Shown here: piece by piece, positions 63,799 to 64,000 of the stretch
Layout: every line of letters starts with the position of its first letter
Position numbering within the stretch: position 1 is the stretch's first letter
Origin: Reyranella sp.
GTDB taxonomy: Bacteria; Pseudomonadota; Alphaproteobacteria; Reyranellales; Reyranellaceae
NCBI RefSeq assembly: GCF_030651995.1
Contig: NZ_JAUSBN010000071.1
Coordinates: 1-64,000, forward strand
Direction of reading: 5' to 3'
DNA: 64,000 nucleotides
The notes under the pieces: model-generated
What the model was told of the DNA's origin: nothing
What the model saw: the letters and a program-made list of their open reading frames with translations, nothing else
The model's database searches: none
Translations under genes and position numbers: made by a program

Positions 63799-64000
63799 AT
63801 GAATGAGCCCGGCTTGAAGCCTGACGCCCCCGGCCACAATCGGCCCCCCCTCACCTACAAGGACGCCGGCGTCGACATCGACGCGGGCGACGACCTGGTC
63901 GAGCACATCAAGCCGTTGGCCAGGAGCACCAACCGCCCCGGCGTGATGGGCGGGCTGGGCGGCTTCGGCGGGCTGTTCGACCTCAAGGCGGCCGGCTTCA
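63799..64000 (+). CDS. purM: Phosphoribosylformylglycinamidine cyclo-ligase, 5' end only
   Basis: The first 67 codons of an AIR synthetase, cut by the window edge. [20 protein letters not shown] and [20 protein letters not shown] are the typical N-terminal parts. It makes aminoimidazole ribonucleotide in purine synthesis. The first 20 residues before TYKDAGV vary in the family. In alphaproteobacteria purN usually follows. Confidence 0.93.
   Translation, partial: MNEPGLKPDAPGHNRPPLTYKDAGVDIDAGDDLVEHIKPLARSTNRPGVMGGLGGFGGLFDLKAAGF

Overview
This is a continuous stretch of GC-rich, densely coded bacterial chromosome (about 58 complete genes, one gene cut at the right edge). Everything recognisable points to an alphaproteobacterium, probably a free-living, metabolically broad one of the Rhodospirillales/Reyranella kind. 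The signs are the gatCAB genes with a non-discriminating type aspartyl-tRNA synthetase, the block pyrB-pyrC-like-plsY-dprA-topA-rnr-rpmG, the block purM/DUF2066/AI-2E/hdaA/ppk/ppx/rnd/aspS, EipB-family proteins, an H-NS/HvrA-type protein and a Bug-type solute receptor. The genus is a guess; the class is well supported. No tRNA, rRNA, CRISPR or intact mobile element lies in the window.

Layout. 1-454 holds no intact gene: a strong leftward promoter with a UP-like element and a hairpin-rich leader that looks like an rRNA/stable-RNA promoter reading out of the window, and a decayed IS5-type transposase fragment. 455-7542 carries a Tat-exported cyclase-family hydrolase, a COG0523 (CobW-like) metal GTPase with a palindrome at its start, a GST, a VOC protein, an AttM-like lactonase, gatB and a Bug receptor. 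7574-15087 has a D-aminoacylase-type amidohydrolase, gatA-gatC, a large SOS1-like Na+/H+ antiporter with a cyclic-nucleotide-binding tail, an alpha/beta hydrolase and ruvX.

15242-22509 is an accessory region sitting between ruvX and pyrB, which are usually close neighbours in alphaproteobacteria. It has an H-NS-like protein, a tightly coupled four-gene operon (2OG-Fe(II) oxygenase, exported amidohydrolase, YtkA/FixH-like copper-protein-like factor, MauG/CcpA-like diheme peroxidase), a divergent PhyH dioxygenase plus exported protein of unknown function, and a divergent pair made of a citrate synthase and a helix-turn-helix/citrate-synthase fusion sharing a palindromic promoter region.

22584-36103 is the conserved core block: pyrB, a dihydroorotase homologue lacking metal ligands, a secreted protein, plsY, an inserted MFS gene, dprA, topA, rnr, DUF983, a lipoprotein S41 protease and rpmG with its own promoter and terminator. 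36199-51527 is a mixed metabolic and envelope region: aldehyde dehydrogenase, isochorismatase-fold protein with Ser at the Cys site, LLM oxidoreductase, DUF533 protein, MFS, patatin, a secreted Ntn hydrolase followed by a ROK kinase, an MscS-type channel, an outer-membrane barrel, two tandem EipB paralogues and a D-2-hydroxyacid dehydrogenase. 51487-64000 is again core: a lipoprotein, aspS, rnd, ppx, ppk, sixA, SDR, DUF2147, hdaA, AI-2E transporter, DUF2066 and the start of purM.

The best candidates for something undescribed are the 15.6-20.1 kb oxygenase/amidohydrolase/YtkA/diheme cassette and the citrate synthase pair with its built-in DNA-binding partner.
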